Positions 7,023-15,231 of a DNA stretch of 64,000 bases are shown here, in pieces. The DNA is taken from NCBI GenBank assembly GCA_002281855.1, contig NCHQ01000016.1, positions 1 to 64,000 on the forward strand, read 5' to 3'. A program made the position numbers and the translations under genes. Positions within the stretch are counted from its first letter, which is position 1. Each line of letters starts with the position of its first letter. The notes under the pieces are model-generated. The model made no database searches and was not told the origin of the DNA. It was given only the letters and a program-made list of their open reading frames with translations. This stretch comes from Rhodospirillales bacterium 24-66-33. GTDB taxonomy: Bacteria > Pseudomonadota > Alphaproteobacteria > Reyranellales > Reyranellaceae.

Positions 7023-9365
7023 CTACGCTGCTTTCTTGGTGCGGTGGGCGTCGATGGCGGCCCACAGGGACGATGCCGTCACCGGCATGTCGATATGCTT
7101 CAGCCCGGTGTGCGGATGGATCGCGTCGACGATAGCGTTAATTACGGAAGGCGGCGCGCCGATGGCGCCGGCTTCGCCCGCGCCCTTCACGCCCAGCGGA
7201 TTGGTCGTGCACAGGCTGTTGTGCATGTCGAAATGGACATGCGGCACCACGTCGGCGCGGGGCAGGGCGTAGTCCATGAACGATCCGCTCATCAGCTGAC
7301 CCGAGTCGGGATCGTAGATCGTCTTCTCGGTCAGCGCCTGGCCGACACCCTGGCCGACGCCGCCATGGACCTGACCTTGCAGCAGCAGCGGATTAAGCGC
7401 CGTGCCGAAATCGTCCATGATCGTGTAATTCAGGATCTCGACGGTGCCGGTGCCGGGATCGACCTCGAGTTCGCAGACATGACAGCCATTGGGGAAGGTC
7501 GCGGCCTGCGGTGTGCGCGTGAAAGCGTCGTCGAGGCCGGGCTTGCCGCCCTCCGGCACATGCTTGGGATCGCGGGCGGCGCGGGCCACGTCGAACAGGC
7601 TCATCGTCCGATCGGTGCCGACGATGCGGAAGGTCGCATCGGCATACTCGATGTCGCCGACTGCGGCTTCCATCGCCGAGGCGGCGACCAGCTTGCCCTT
7701 CTCGATGATGTTGTCGCTGACACCCAGCACGGCGGCACCCGCCACCGGGATCGAGCGGCTGCCGCCGGTCATGCCCTCGGGCGTGAAATCCGAATCGCCC
7801 TGCACGATGCGGATGCGGTCGGCATCGACACCGAGCCGCGCCGACATGATCTGCGTGAAGGCCGTCTCGTGGCCCTGCCCGTTGGTCTGGACGCCGACGA
7901 AGACGGTGATCGTGTCGTCGTCGTTGAACTTGGCGATGGCGCTCTCCGGTGCGCCGCCCGAGCACTTCTCGACATAGGTGGCCATGCCCATGCCGCGCCA
8001 CTTGCCCTTGGCGAGAGAGGCGGCACGGCGCGCCGCGAAGCCTTTCCAATCGGCCTTCTCCATGCCCTTCAGCATGACGGTGTCGAAGTCGCCCGAATCG
8101 AACGTGTCGCCCAACGCCGTATTCCAGGGGATCTGATCGGGCTTCACGAGGTTGCGCTTGCGGATCTCCACCGGTCCCAGCCCGGTCTCGCGGCCGATAT
8201 GGTCGACGAAGCGTTCCAGCAGATAGGCCGCCTCGGGCCGTCCGGCGCCGCGATAGGCGTCCGTCGGCACGGTGTTGGTCATCACGCCCTTCACGTTCAC
8301 GTAGATCGCGGGTGTCTGGTAGAGGCCGGCCAGCATGCCGCTGCCCGCCATGGTCGGGATGAAGGCGCCGAAATGGCTGAGATAGGCCCCGAGTGCGGCA
8401 TGGGTCGTGACCCGCAGGCCGAGGAACTTGCAATCCTTGTCGAGCGCCATCTCGGCCAGCGAGACATGGTCGCGGCCCTGCACGTCGGACAGGAAGGCTT
8501 CCTGGCGGTCGGGAATCCACTTCACCGTGCGCCTCAGCTCGCGGCTGGCCCACACGACCAGCGGATATTCGGGGTGCACGAAGATCTTCATGCCGAAGCC
8601 GCCGCCCACGTCGCCGGTGCGCACGCGCAGCTTGGGCTGGCCGATCTTCAGGATCATGTCGGCGACCACAGGCCGGATGACGCTGACGCCCTGCGAGGAG
8701 ACCCACAGCGTCGAACGGTCGTCCGCCGGATCGTATTCACAGATGGCGCCGCGCGGCTCCATAGAGTTCACGACCAGCCGATTGTTCACGATCTCGAGCT
8801 TCACCACCCGGTCGGCCTTGGCGAAGGCGGCTTCGGTGCGCGCGCGATCGCCCATCTCCCAGTCGAAGACGAGGTTGCCCGCAATGTGATCGTGCACGAG
8901 CGGGGCGCCGGCCTGGGCCGATTCCCGGGTGCCGACCGTGTGCGGGCGGGCTTCGTAATCGACCTCGATCAGTTCGGCGGCGTCCTTGGCCTGTTCCAGC
9001 GTCTCGGCCACCACCAGCGCCACCGGATCGCCGACATGGCGGACGCGGCCCTGCGCCAGCATGGGACGGGGAGTCTCGCCGCGAGGCGTGCCGTCACGGT
9101 TGGTCACGGGCACCAGGCACGGCAGGTCGCCGTAGCCGGCCTTCTTCACATCCTCGCCGGTCAGGACCAGCATCACCCCCGGCGCTTTTGTTGCAGCCGT
9201 CGTGTCGATGCGGTTGATGTCGGCATGCGCATGCGGTGAACGCAGCACATATGCGCGCGCCGCCGGGGTCGAGAGCTTGGTATCGTCCGTGTAACGACCA
9301 CCACCGGTGAGGAGACGCGGATCCTCGACCCGGCGTACCGACTGACCAATGCCGAACTTCGCCAT
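7023..9365 (-). CDS. Form II CoxL-like xanthine dehydrogenase family molybdopterin-binding subunit
   Basis: The 780-residue protein starts KFGIGQSVRRVEDPRLLTG, the usual N-terminus of large subunits of aerobic CO dehydrogenase-like enzymes, and contains GGGFGMK, AYRGAGRPEAA and GVKGAGEAGAIG. The AYRGAGR loop marks form II proteins; true CO dehydrogenases carry AYxCSFR. The Glu in GAGEAGA matches the catalytic glutamate of the family. Substrates of form II enzymes are mostly aldehydes, N-heterocycles or other hydroxylatable carbons. The FAD and 2Fe-2S partner subunits are not adjacent, so partners must be encoded elsewhere. Only a small helical protein follows it. Confidence 0.9.
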   Translation of the reverse strand: MAKFGIGQSVRRVEDPRLLTGGGRYTDDTKLSTPAARAYVLRSPHAHADINRIDTTAATKAPGVMLVLTGEDVKKAGYGDLPCLVPVTNRDGTPRGETPRPMLAQGRVRHVGDPVALVVAETLEQAKDAAELIEVDYEARPHTVGTRESAQAGAPLVHDHIAGNLVFDWEMGDRARTEAAFAKADRVVKLEIVNNRLVVNSMEPRGAICEYDPADDRSTLWVSSQGVSVIRPVVADMILKIGQPKLRVRTGDVGGGFGMKIFVHPEYPLVVWASRELRRTVKWIPDRQEAFLSDVQGRDHVSLAEMALDKDCKFLGLRVTTHAALGAYLSHFGAFIPTMAGSGMLAGLYQTPAIYVNVKGVMTNTVPTDAYRGAGRPEAAYLLERFVDHIGRETGLGPVEIRKRNLVKPDQIPWNTALGDTFDSGDFDTVMLKGMEKADWKGFAARRAASLAKGKWRGMGMATYVEKCSGGAPESAIAKFNDDDTITVFVGVQTNGQGHETAFTQIMSARLGVDADRIRIVQGDSDFTPEGMTGGSRSIPVAGAAVLGVSDNIIEKGKLVAASAMEAAVGDIEYADATFRIVGTDRTMSLFDVARAARDPKHVPEGGKPGLDDAFTRTPQAATFPNGCHVCELEVDPGTGTVEILNYTIMDDFGTALNPLLLQGQVHGGVGQGVGQALTEKTIYDPDSGQLMSGSFMDYALPRADVVPHVHFDMHNSLCTTNPLGVKGAGEAGAIGAPPSVINAIVDAIHPHTGLKHIDMPVTASSLWAAIDAHRTKKAA

Positions 9366-9413
9366 GAAATTCCTCCGTGTTGTCCGGAGGTTAACCCGCC
9401 GGGAGGGGGCTCG

Positions 9414-9560
9414 CTACAGGATCGTCCAGACGAAGCCGGCGACGACGAGGAGGATTCCGGCACCGAGACCGACCCAGGTTCCGGCTGTGGGCACGCGTAT
9501 TTCGTCTTTTTCAGGCAGGGGAGGCGAGGCTTCGTCCGAAGCGTTGAAAGCCGATGCCAT
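9414..9560 (-). CDS. 48-residue single-pass membrane microprotein
   Basis: On the minus strand an ATG at 9560 opens 48 codons that end in TAG at 9414. The product has an acidic, proline-containing N-terminus (about 24 residues) and one transmembrane helix, WVGLGAGILLVVAGFVWTIL, at the very C-terminus. A GAGG lies about 8 bases before the ATG, a good ribosome-binding site. It lies 48 bases upstream of the CoxL-like start in the same direction and is divergent from the kinase gene, so it may head the CoxL transcript. It is too short to assign a family. Confidence 0.55.
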   Translation of the reverse strand: MASAFNASDEASPPLPEKDEIRVPTAGTWVGLGAGILLVVAGFVWTIL

Positions 9561-9649
9561 TTGGAGACCTCGCTTGCGCCTCTGAGCTTGGGCGTGTGCG
9601 GGGGGAACGCCCGCGCTCCGGTGACGTTGCCATGCGGGGCAGGAGTAAC

Positions 9650-11488
9650 ATGCATATCAAGGACGATCCGGGCGAGAAGCCTGGAGCACCCGTCGGCGCG
9701 CCGGCAGCGGACGCTATCGTTGACTATGTCGCGCTGGCGCCGGGGCGCGTGGTCGGCCGTTACGAGGTTCTCGAAGTACTGGGCCAGGGCGGTTTCGGCA
9801 TCACCTACCGCGTACGCGACACCCAGCTCGACCGCGAGGTGGCTCTGAAGGAATATCTGCCGCCGGCCCTTGCCATCCGTCAGGATGGTGCATCGGTCCT
9901 GCCGCGCTCCACCGCCGTGGCGGAAGACTTTTCTTGGGGACGCGAGCGCTTCGTGGCCGAAGGCCGGACGCTCGCCAGTCTCCACGACGCCCCGGCCATC
10001 GTGAAGGTGTTCGACTTCGTCGAGACCAACGGTACTTCCTACATGGTGATGGAGCTCGTGCGCGGCGGCACGCTCGAGGAACGGGTCAAGTCGACAGGGC
10101 CGCTGTCACCGCAGGAAGTCGACACGTTCCTGCCGCCGCTGCTCGAGGGGCTGCAGAAGGTCCACGAAACCGGCTTCCTGCATCGTGACATCAAGCCCGG
10201 CAACATCCTGCTGAGCGAGGCCGGTATTCCGACGCTGATCGATTTCGGCGCGGCGCGACTGGCCATTGCCGGTCGGTCCTCGACCATGACGGCGATCTTC
10301 ACGCCCGGTTATGCGGCGCCCGAGCAGTTCACCACTGGCAAGCAGGGGCCGTGGACGGACATCTACGGTCTGTCGGCGACGTTGCATCACGCCGTTACCG
10401 GCAAGCCGCCGCCCAGCGCCTTCGATCGCCTGCTGGAGGATACCTACCAGCCGTTGAGGGGCCTGCAGCTCGCCGGCTTCTCGCCGGCGCTGCTTGCCGG
10501 AATCGATGCGGGCTTGTCCGTACGCTTCGAAGAGCGACCGCAAACGATCGCCGCGTGGCGTGCGATGCTGGGCGGCTCGATGGCCGACGCAAGTGTGACG
10601 CTGATCATGCCCCAGCCGGCGGTGCCGCCTACACCGCCCACACCACCCACGCCACCAACCCCGCCAACACCCCCGACGCCTCCCAGCGAACCGTCGGCTC
10701 TTGCCGTCGGGGGGAAGACCCGGTCGCGCACAAAGCCTGTGCTGCTCGGCGCCGTTGCCATGTTGCTGGCGCTGGCGGCCGGCGCCTATTACCTGACGCA
10801 ACCACGGCAGCAGCAGGCGCAGACGACCGAAAGCACGCCGACTGCAGAGGCGCCCGTGTCCGAGAGCTCGGCCGATTCTGTCGAGGCCGCGCGCGAAGGT
10901 GAAGAGGCGCTCAAACTCATCACGGCCGATCGCCAGCGCATTCAGGTGATCCTCACCGCGCTGGGCTACGACACGCGCGGTTCCGACGGCACATTCGGCC
11001 AGCGCTCGCGCGAGATGATCGCGGCGTGGCAGAAGGCCAAGGGCCAAACGGCGACAGGCTATCTCACGGCGGCTCAGGTGCCGGCGCTGCTGCGCGAGGC
11101 GCCGGCCCCGGCCGCGGCTCGCCCCTCGACGCCATCGGCGTCGTCGACCCCGACCTCCAGACAGGCCGGCGCCTACGACGGCGTCTATGGCGGCGGCATG
11201 TCGAGCAGCGGCTTCGGCCAGGCGTCCGGCGTCGTGACCGCAGAGCTGAGCATCGCCGGCAGTCTTCTGATCGGACGCATCACCCAGCCGGGATGTGGCA
11301 ATTCCTCCCTCTCGCTCACGGTGTCATCGAATGGTGACATTTCCGGAGGCGGCCGCCTGTACGAGGGCCAGGACTGTTCGGTGGGTGCTTTCACCGCGAC
11401 CGGCAGGGCGGCCGGTGGCGCCGTCATGCTCGAATTGCGCGCCACCGGTGGTTCCATGCGGGGGAATCTCGGGCGCCGTGGCGGTTGA
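9650..11488 (+). CDS. Membrane Ser/Thr protein kinase with extracytoplasmic peptidoglycan-binding domain
   Basis: The 612-residue protein has a complete kinase domain: GQGGFG loop at 45-50, catalytic Lys near 67, HRDIKPGN at 178-185, DFG at 198-200 and YAAPEQ after it. A proline-threonine linker (PPT six times, about 326-343) leads to one transmembrane helix (363-383). The outer part holds a helical peptidoglycan-binding domain (427-481, with DGTFGQRSREMIAAWQ) and a final glycine-rich beta domain with two cysteines. This layout suggests sensing of cell-wall state and signalling to cytoplasmic targets. ATG at 9650 has AGGAG 4 bases upstream. Divergent from the membrane microprotein gene. Confidence 0.88.
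   Translation: MHIKDDPGEKPGAPVGAPAADAIVDYVALAPGRVVGRYEVLEVLGQGGFGITYRVRDTQLDREVALKEYLPPALAIRQDGASVLPRSTAVAEDFSWGRERFVAEGRTLASLHDAPAIVKVFDFVETNGTSYMVMELVRGGTLEERVKSTGPLSPQEVDTFLPPLLEGLQKVHETGFLHRDIKPGNILLSEAGIPTLIDFGAARLAIAGRSSTMTAIFTPGYAAPEQFTTGKQGPWTDIYGLSATLHHAVTGKPPPSAFDRLLEDTYQPLRGLQLAGFSPALLAGIDAGLSVRFEERPQTIAAWRAMLGGSMADASVTLIMPQPAVPPTPPTPPTPPTPPTPPTPPSEPSALAVGGKTRSRTKPVLLGAVAMLLALAAGAYYLTQPRQQQAQTTESTPTAEAPVSESSADSVEAAREGEEALKLITADRQRIQVILTALGYDTRGSDGTFGQRSREMIAAWQKAKGQTATGYLTAAQVPALLREAPAPAAARPSTPSASSTPTSRQAGAYDGVYGGGMSSSGFGQASGVVTAELSIAGSLLIGRITQPGCGNSSLSLTVSSNGDISGGGRLYEGQDCSVGAFTATGRAAGGAVMLELRATGGSMRGNLGRRGG
10625..10678 (+). repeat. Six-fold Pro-Pro-Thr coding repeat in the kinase linker
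   Basis: Six 9-base units encode PPT in tandem. The units use different proline and threonine codons, so selection appears to keep the peptide rather than the DNA identical. The repeat forms the linker between the kinase domain and the membrane helix and may vary in length between strains. Confidence 0.8.
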
Positions 11489-11501
11489 TTGCGGCCCGCG
11501 A

Positions 11502-11531
11502 GCGGTGCTGGCGAGGCGTCGCCAGCACCGC
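11502..11531. terminator. Bidirectional hairpin between convergent genes
   Basis: A perfect 13-bp stem, GCGGTGCTGGCGA with TCGCCAGCACCGC, closes a GGCG loop. It lies between the kinase stop (11488, plus) and the stop of the next gene (11546, minus), the place expected for a shared terminator. There is no T-tract, so termination may depend on other factors. Confidence 0.6.
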
Positions 11532-11545
11532 CGCCCTTGCGAAGG

Positions 11546-12139
11546 CTACTTCTTCGGCGTGATCGCGACGACCAGCACCTGCGTGTCGATGGCGGTCAGC
11601 TTGTCGCCGGTCTTGACGCGCGGCAGCTGGGCGCGGCCTTCGGGTGCCACGACGCTATAGGTCCTGACCTCGCCGCCATTCGGATTCACCAGCGAGATCG
11701 TGTTGGCCGTGGTGTTCACGCCCGTGACCCACCAGTTGGCGACAGTCTGGTCGGCCATGACGCCGGCGGCGCGGGTGCCCGTCGTGGCGGCGGCGGTGAC
11801 GCTGACGTCGCGGCCGCCCGGGGTGGCCGTGTTCGGGCAGGACAGCACGAAGCTAAGCTTCTCCTCGAACGCCACCGAGACCTGGTCGCCGACCTTGCTG
11901 GTGTCCATCTTGACGCCGGGGCCGACGTTCGAGGTCAGCGAGCGACCGGCCGGACCGGTGAACGTCACGCTGGGCTTGGCCGGATCGATGGCGCTGATCG
12001 TCGCGTCGATCGAGTAGGTGACGACCGTCGAGATGCCGACGATCGGCTGCCCCTGCGCGTAAGCGGCGCTGGTGGTCACGCCGGTGGCGGCGATCGATCC
12101 GGCGACCATGGCGGCGAGCAGGAAGCGTTTGGTAAACAT
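11546..12139 (-). CDS. Exported beta-rich protein of unknown function
   Basis: The 197-residue protein begins MFTKRFLLAAMVAGSIAATG, a signal peptide with a likely cut after AYA (about residue 28). The mature part alternates short strands (VVTYSIDATISAID, VSVAFEEKLSFVL, TISLVNPNGGEVRTYSVV), like small-barrel or OB-like exported proteins. A single cysteine sits near SCPN. Earlier in-frame starts are rejected because GGGAGAGAG lies just before this ATG and the signal starts here. I do not recognise a named family. Confidence 0.65.
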   Translation of the reverse strand: MFTKRFLLAAMVAGSIAATGVTTSAAYAQGQPIVGISTVVTYSIDATISAIDPAKPSVTFTGPAGRSLTSNVGPGVKMDTSKVGDQVSVAFEEKLSFVLSCPNTATPGGRDVSVTAAATTGTRAAGVMADQTVANWWVTGVNTTANTISLVNPNGGEVRTYSVVAPEGRAQLPRVKTGDKLTAIDTQVLVVAITPKK

Positions 12140-12237
12140 GAGACTCTCTCCCTCGTTATTGCGTAACGCTAGCATGAGGTTTGCCGGATTTTCCATGGCC
12201 GGCCTGTTACAGTGAGATTGATTATGTTCAATCTCCG

Positions 12238-13170
12238 ATGCCGAACGATCGCGTGACCACGGCCTATCTTGCCGCCGAAGGATTCGAGAGCCAGCTGCGC
12301 GAGGAACTCGGGCGGGCCGGCGTCGCGGTGCGGGCCGAACATGGCCGCCTGCTCCTGTCCGATGCGCCGGCGCACGAGGCCGCTTGGGCCGCCAACATCT
12401 GGCGCGAGTGCGTCGAGCTGCCGGTGGCCTCGATCGGCACCGCGGCAAAAGCCCTGCGCGACATCCAGCGCAACTGGGCCATGTACGCACCGGTCCATCA
12501 CCGCCGCGCCGCGCTCATTCAGGATAAGCTGCCGCACGTTTCGGCCAAGCCCGTGGTTTTTCCCGCCGCGGCGCCGGCCGCGCCGCTGGGATCCTGGACG
12601 CTGGTCGCATCGGACCGGATGCTGGCGGCAGCCTCCTGCAGTTCGCCCTTTCCCAACGGCGAGATCGAGCTTGTCGAAGACAAGGTCGGGCCTCCCAGCC
12701 GTGCCTACCTGAAACTCTGGGAAGCGCTGGTGCGGTTGCGCAACTGGCCGCAGCCGGGCGAGCGCTGCCTCGATCTCGGGGCCTGTCCGGGCGGCTGGAC
12801 TTGGGTACTGGCCAAGCTGGGCGCCGCCGTGGTCGCGGTCGACAAGGCGCCCCTCGATCCCAACGTGGCGGCGATGCCGGGCGTCGAATGGCGGGGCGAA
12901 AGCGCATTCGGGCTCGACCCCGCCACCGTCGGGCCGATCGACTGGCTGTTCTCCGACGTGATCTGCTATCCGGCGCGGCTGTTCAAACTGGTCGAGCGCT
13001 GGCGGGCCTCTGGCCTGGTGAAGAACTTCGTCTGCACCATAAAATTCCAGGGCGAGACCGATCATGAGACGGCGGCCGCCTTCGCCCGGTTGACGGGGGC
13101 ACGCGTCCTGCATCTGCACTACAACAAGCACGAGCTGACGTTCATGCTGAACTTTTCCGAAGGGCGCTGA
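12238..13170 (+). CDS. RlmM/FtsJ-like rRNA 2'-O-methyltransferase family protein
   Basis: The 310-residue protein has an N-terminal RNA-binding-like half and a C-terminal Rossmann half with CLDLGACPGGWTW, the FtsJ-type SAM motif. A Lys in AYLKLWEAL, Asp in FSDVICYP, Lys in CTIKFQGE and Glu in NKHELTF fit the K-D-K-E tetrad of 2'-O-methyltransferases. This layout resembles RlmM, which methylates C2498 of 23S rRNA, although the protein is shorter than the enterobacterial enzyme. It is followed 17 bases later by a histidine phosphatase gene. The exact nucleotide target is inferred from the family. Confidence 0.8.
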   Translation: MPNDRVTTAYLAAEGFESQLREELGRAGVAVRAEHGRLLLSDAPAHEAAWAANIWRECVELPVASIGTAAKALRDIQRNWAMYAPVHHRRAALIQDKLPHVSAKPVVFPAAAPAAPLGSWTLVASDRMLAAASCSSPFPNGEIELVEDKVGPPSRAYLKLWEALVRLRNWPQPGERCLDLGACPGGWTWVLAKLGAAVVAVDKAPLDPNVAAMPGVEWRGESAFGLDPATVGPIDWLFSDVICYPARLFKLVERWRASGLVKNFVCTIKFQGETDHETAAAFARLTGARVLHLHYNKHELTFMLNFSEGR

Positions 13171-13187
13171 CCGCTGAGAAGGCAATC

Positions 13188-13814
13188 GTGCATTATCCCA
13201 TTTACGTATTCCGCCATGGCGAGACCGTCTGGAACGCCGAGAAGCGTGCGCAGGGCTTCCTCGATTCGCCGCTGACCGAAGCAGGACGCGCGCAGGCTCG
13301 CGCCATGGGGCAGGCACTGGCAAAGGAGCTGCAGGGGTCGGGGCATGCGCTTGCAAGCGTTGTCGTACGGGCAAGTCCGCTGGGCCGTGTCCGCGAGACT
13401 CTGGCGCTGGCTGCCGAAGCGGCAGGCCTGACGCACGATGAGCAGTGTTTCGACCCTCGTCTTCGTGAGATGAGCTGGGGCGAATGGGATGGCCTCACTG
13501 GTCCTGAGATCGAGGCGCGCTGGCCAGGCGCGATGGCGGCGCGCCGGCTCGATCGCTGGACCTACGAGCCGCCCGGCGGTGAGAACTACATCACGGCCAC
13601 CGCGCGTGCTCAGGCAGCACTGGACGATATCGTAGCGCTTGCGGTCGAGCGGCCCGTCGCCGTGTTCGCGCACGGCGCGATCGGCCGGGTGCTGCGCGGC
13701 CTGTTCCTGTGCGTGCCCGAAGCGGAGATCCTCGACATGGATCAGCCGCAGGACGCGTTCTACCGGCTGCATCGCGACACCGCGGCGCGCATCGTCTCGC
13801 ACGATCCGGATTGA
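13188..13814 (+). CDS. Histidine phosphatase (phosphoglycerate mutase-like) family protein
   Basis: The 208-residue protein carries the RHGE catalytic motif at residues 9-12, followed by TVWNAEKRAQGFLDSPLTEAG, the family N-terminus. The second histidine appears in FAHGAIGRVL (about 160), and the acid Glu in REMSWGEWDG (about 90). Members dephosphorylate small metabolites or alpha-ribazole phosphate; the substrate cannot be read here. The start is GTG at 13188. The FAD-dependent gene begins 3 bases after its stop, so they are probably one transcript. Confidence 0.85.
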   Translation: MHYPIYVFRHGETVWNAEKRAQGFLDSPLTEAGRAQARAMGQALAKELQGSGHALASVVVRASPLGRVRETLALAAEAAGLTHDEQCFDPRLREMSWGEWDGLTGPEIEARWPGAMAARRLDRWTYEPPGGENYITATARAQAALDDIVALAVERPVAVFAHGAIGRVLRGLFLCVPEAEILDMDQPQDAFYRLHRDTAARIVSHDPD

Positions 13815-13817
13815 GCC

Positions 13818-14957
13818 ATGGCCATTGAATCGAGGGCCGATGACGAATTCGACGTCGCGGTCGTGGGCGGCGGTCTGGTCGGCGTTGCCACCGCCTGGGG
13901 TCTGTCACGCGAGGGCTGCCGGGTCGTCATCCTCGACGAGGGCGACCGCGCGGTGCGGGCGAGCCGCGGCAACTTCGCGCTGGTCTGGGTGCAGAGCAAG
14001 GGGCTGGGCCTCGCGCCCTATGCCGGCTGGACGATCCGCTCGTCCAACGCCTGGCGCGGCTTCTCCGATCTCCTGAAGCAGGAAACCGGGCTCGACGTCT
14101 CGTTCCAGCGGCCCGGCGGGTTCCATCTCTGCCTGTCGGAGAAGGAGCTGGAGGCGCGCGCCAACGTGCTCAAGCGCCTGCACAACCAGCCAGGTATCGT
14201 CGACTACAAGACCGAGATCCTGACCCATGATCAGGTCAAGGCGATGCTGCCCGACATCGGGCCCGAGGTGGTGGGCGGCAGCTTCTGTCCGCTCGACGGC
14301 CACGTGAATTCGCTGCGCCTGTTTCGCACCCTGCATGCCGCCCTCAACGCGCGGGGCGTCACCTACCTGCCGAGCCATCGCGTCGAGGCGATCACCAGGG
14401 AGGCGGGCGAGTTCCGGCTCGCGACGCCCCACGGCGAGATCCGGGCGGCCAAGGTGGCTCTCGCGGCCGGAAACGCCAACATGCGGCTGGCACCGATGGT
14501 CGGACTCGAGGCGCCGATGCGGCCGGAGCGCGGGCAGATCGTCGTCACCGAACGGCTTCGGCCCTTCCTCAATCATCCCGTCGTCACCCTGCGCCAGACC
14601 GACGAGGGCACGGTGATGATCGGCGACTCCAAGGAAGAGAGCGTCGATCCCAGCGGGCTCACGATCGGCGTCAGCGCCACCGAGGCCGAACGCGCGGTGC
14701 GCCAGTTCCCGCTGCTGGCCAACGTCAACGTGGTGCGGACCTGGAGTGCCATCCGCGTCATGACCCAGGACGGCTTTCCGATCTACGACGAGTCGCAGAC
14801 CCACCCCGGCGCCTTCACCGTCTGCTGCCATTCCGGCGTGACCCTGGCGGCCAACCACGCGCTCACCATTGCGCCGATGATCGCCCGCGGCGCGCTCGAC
14901 GCCTCGCTCGTCGCGCCCTTCAGTGCCCGGAGGTTCCATGTTCAAGCGGCTGGCTGA
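13818..14957 (+). CDS. DAO-family FAD-dependent oxidoreductase (HcnC/OoxB-like subunit)
   Basis: The 379-residue protein has the dinucleotide motif VVGGGLVGVATAWGLSREG at 15-33 and a C-terminal HSGVTLAANHALTIAP segment that closes the FAD site, as in D-amino-acid oxidase family proteins. It overlaps by 20 bases a small 2Fe-2S gene, which overlaps a second flavoprotein gene. This order matches three-subunit dehydrogenases such as opine oxidase, hydrogen cyanide synthase and D-hydroxyproline dehydrogenase. It should carry the amine-oxidising site. The substrate is most likely an amino acid or secondary amine. Confidence 0.88.
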   Translation: MAIESRADDEFDVAVVGGGLVGVATAWGLSREGCRVVILDEGDRAVRASRGNFALVWVQSKGLGLAPYAGWTIRSSNAWRGFSDLLKQETGLDVSFQRPGGFHLCLSEKELEARANVLKRLHNQPGIVDYKTEILTHDQVKAMLPDIGPEVVGGSFCPLDGHVNSLRLFRTLHAALNARGVTYLPSHRVEAITREAGEFRLATPHGEIRAAKVALAAGNANMRLAPMVGLEAPMRPERGQIVVTERLRPFLNHPVVTLRQTDEGTVMIGDSKEESVDPSGLTIGVSATEAERAVRQFPLLANVNVVRTWSAIRVMTQDGFPIYDESQTHPGAFTVCCHSGVTLAANHALTIAPMIARGALDASLVAPFSARRFHVQAAG

Positions 14958-15231
14958 GAAGGGCCCCGCCATTTCCATTACCGTCGACGGCAAGCCGGTG
15001 ACCGCGCGAGCGGGCGATACGGTCGCGTCCGCGCTACTCGGCGCGGGCATCGACCATTGCCGGACCACGCCCGTCACCGGCGCGCCGCGCGCGCCCTACT
15101 GCCTGATGGGGGTGTGCTTCGACTGCCTCGTCACGGTCGACGGTGTCGGCAGCCGCCAGGGCTGCCTGATCCCGGTGCGCGAGGGTATGAAGGTCGAGAC
15201 CCAGCTCGGCCGCCGGGAGGCCGGACGATGA
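14938..15231 (+). CDS. 2Fe-2S subunit of the three-part flavin dehydrogenase (HcnA/OoxX-like)
   Basis: The 97-residue protein has a ferredoxin-like fold with cysteines at about 55, 60, 63 and 76 (PYCLMGVCFDC then QGC), the plant-type 2Fe-2S pattern also found at the N-terminus of sarcosine oxidase alpha subunits. It should pass electrons between the two flavoproteins encoded on each side. ATG at 14938 lies inside the previous gene with GGAGG before it, and its TGA overlaps the next ATG, so all three genes are translationally coupled. Confidence 0.88.
   Translation: MFKRLAEKGPAISITVDGKPVTARAGDTVASALLGAGIDHCRTTPVTGAPRAPYCLMGVCFDCLVTVDGVGSRQGCLIPVREGMKVETQLGRREAGR

Noticed and set aside
6564..9239. 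891-codon plus-strand frame
   Set aside because: It is the reverse-strand shadow of the CoxL-like gene, with low-complexity His/Arg/Gly content and no recognisable domain.
7023..9365. Carbon monoxide dehydrogenase
   Set aside because: The active-site loop is AYRGAGR (form II) and not AYxCSFR, and the partner subunits are absent.
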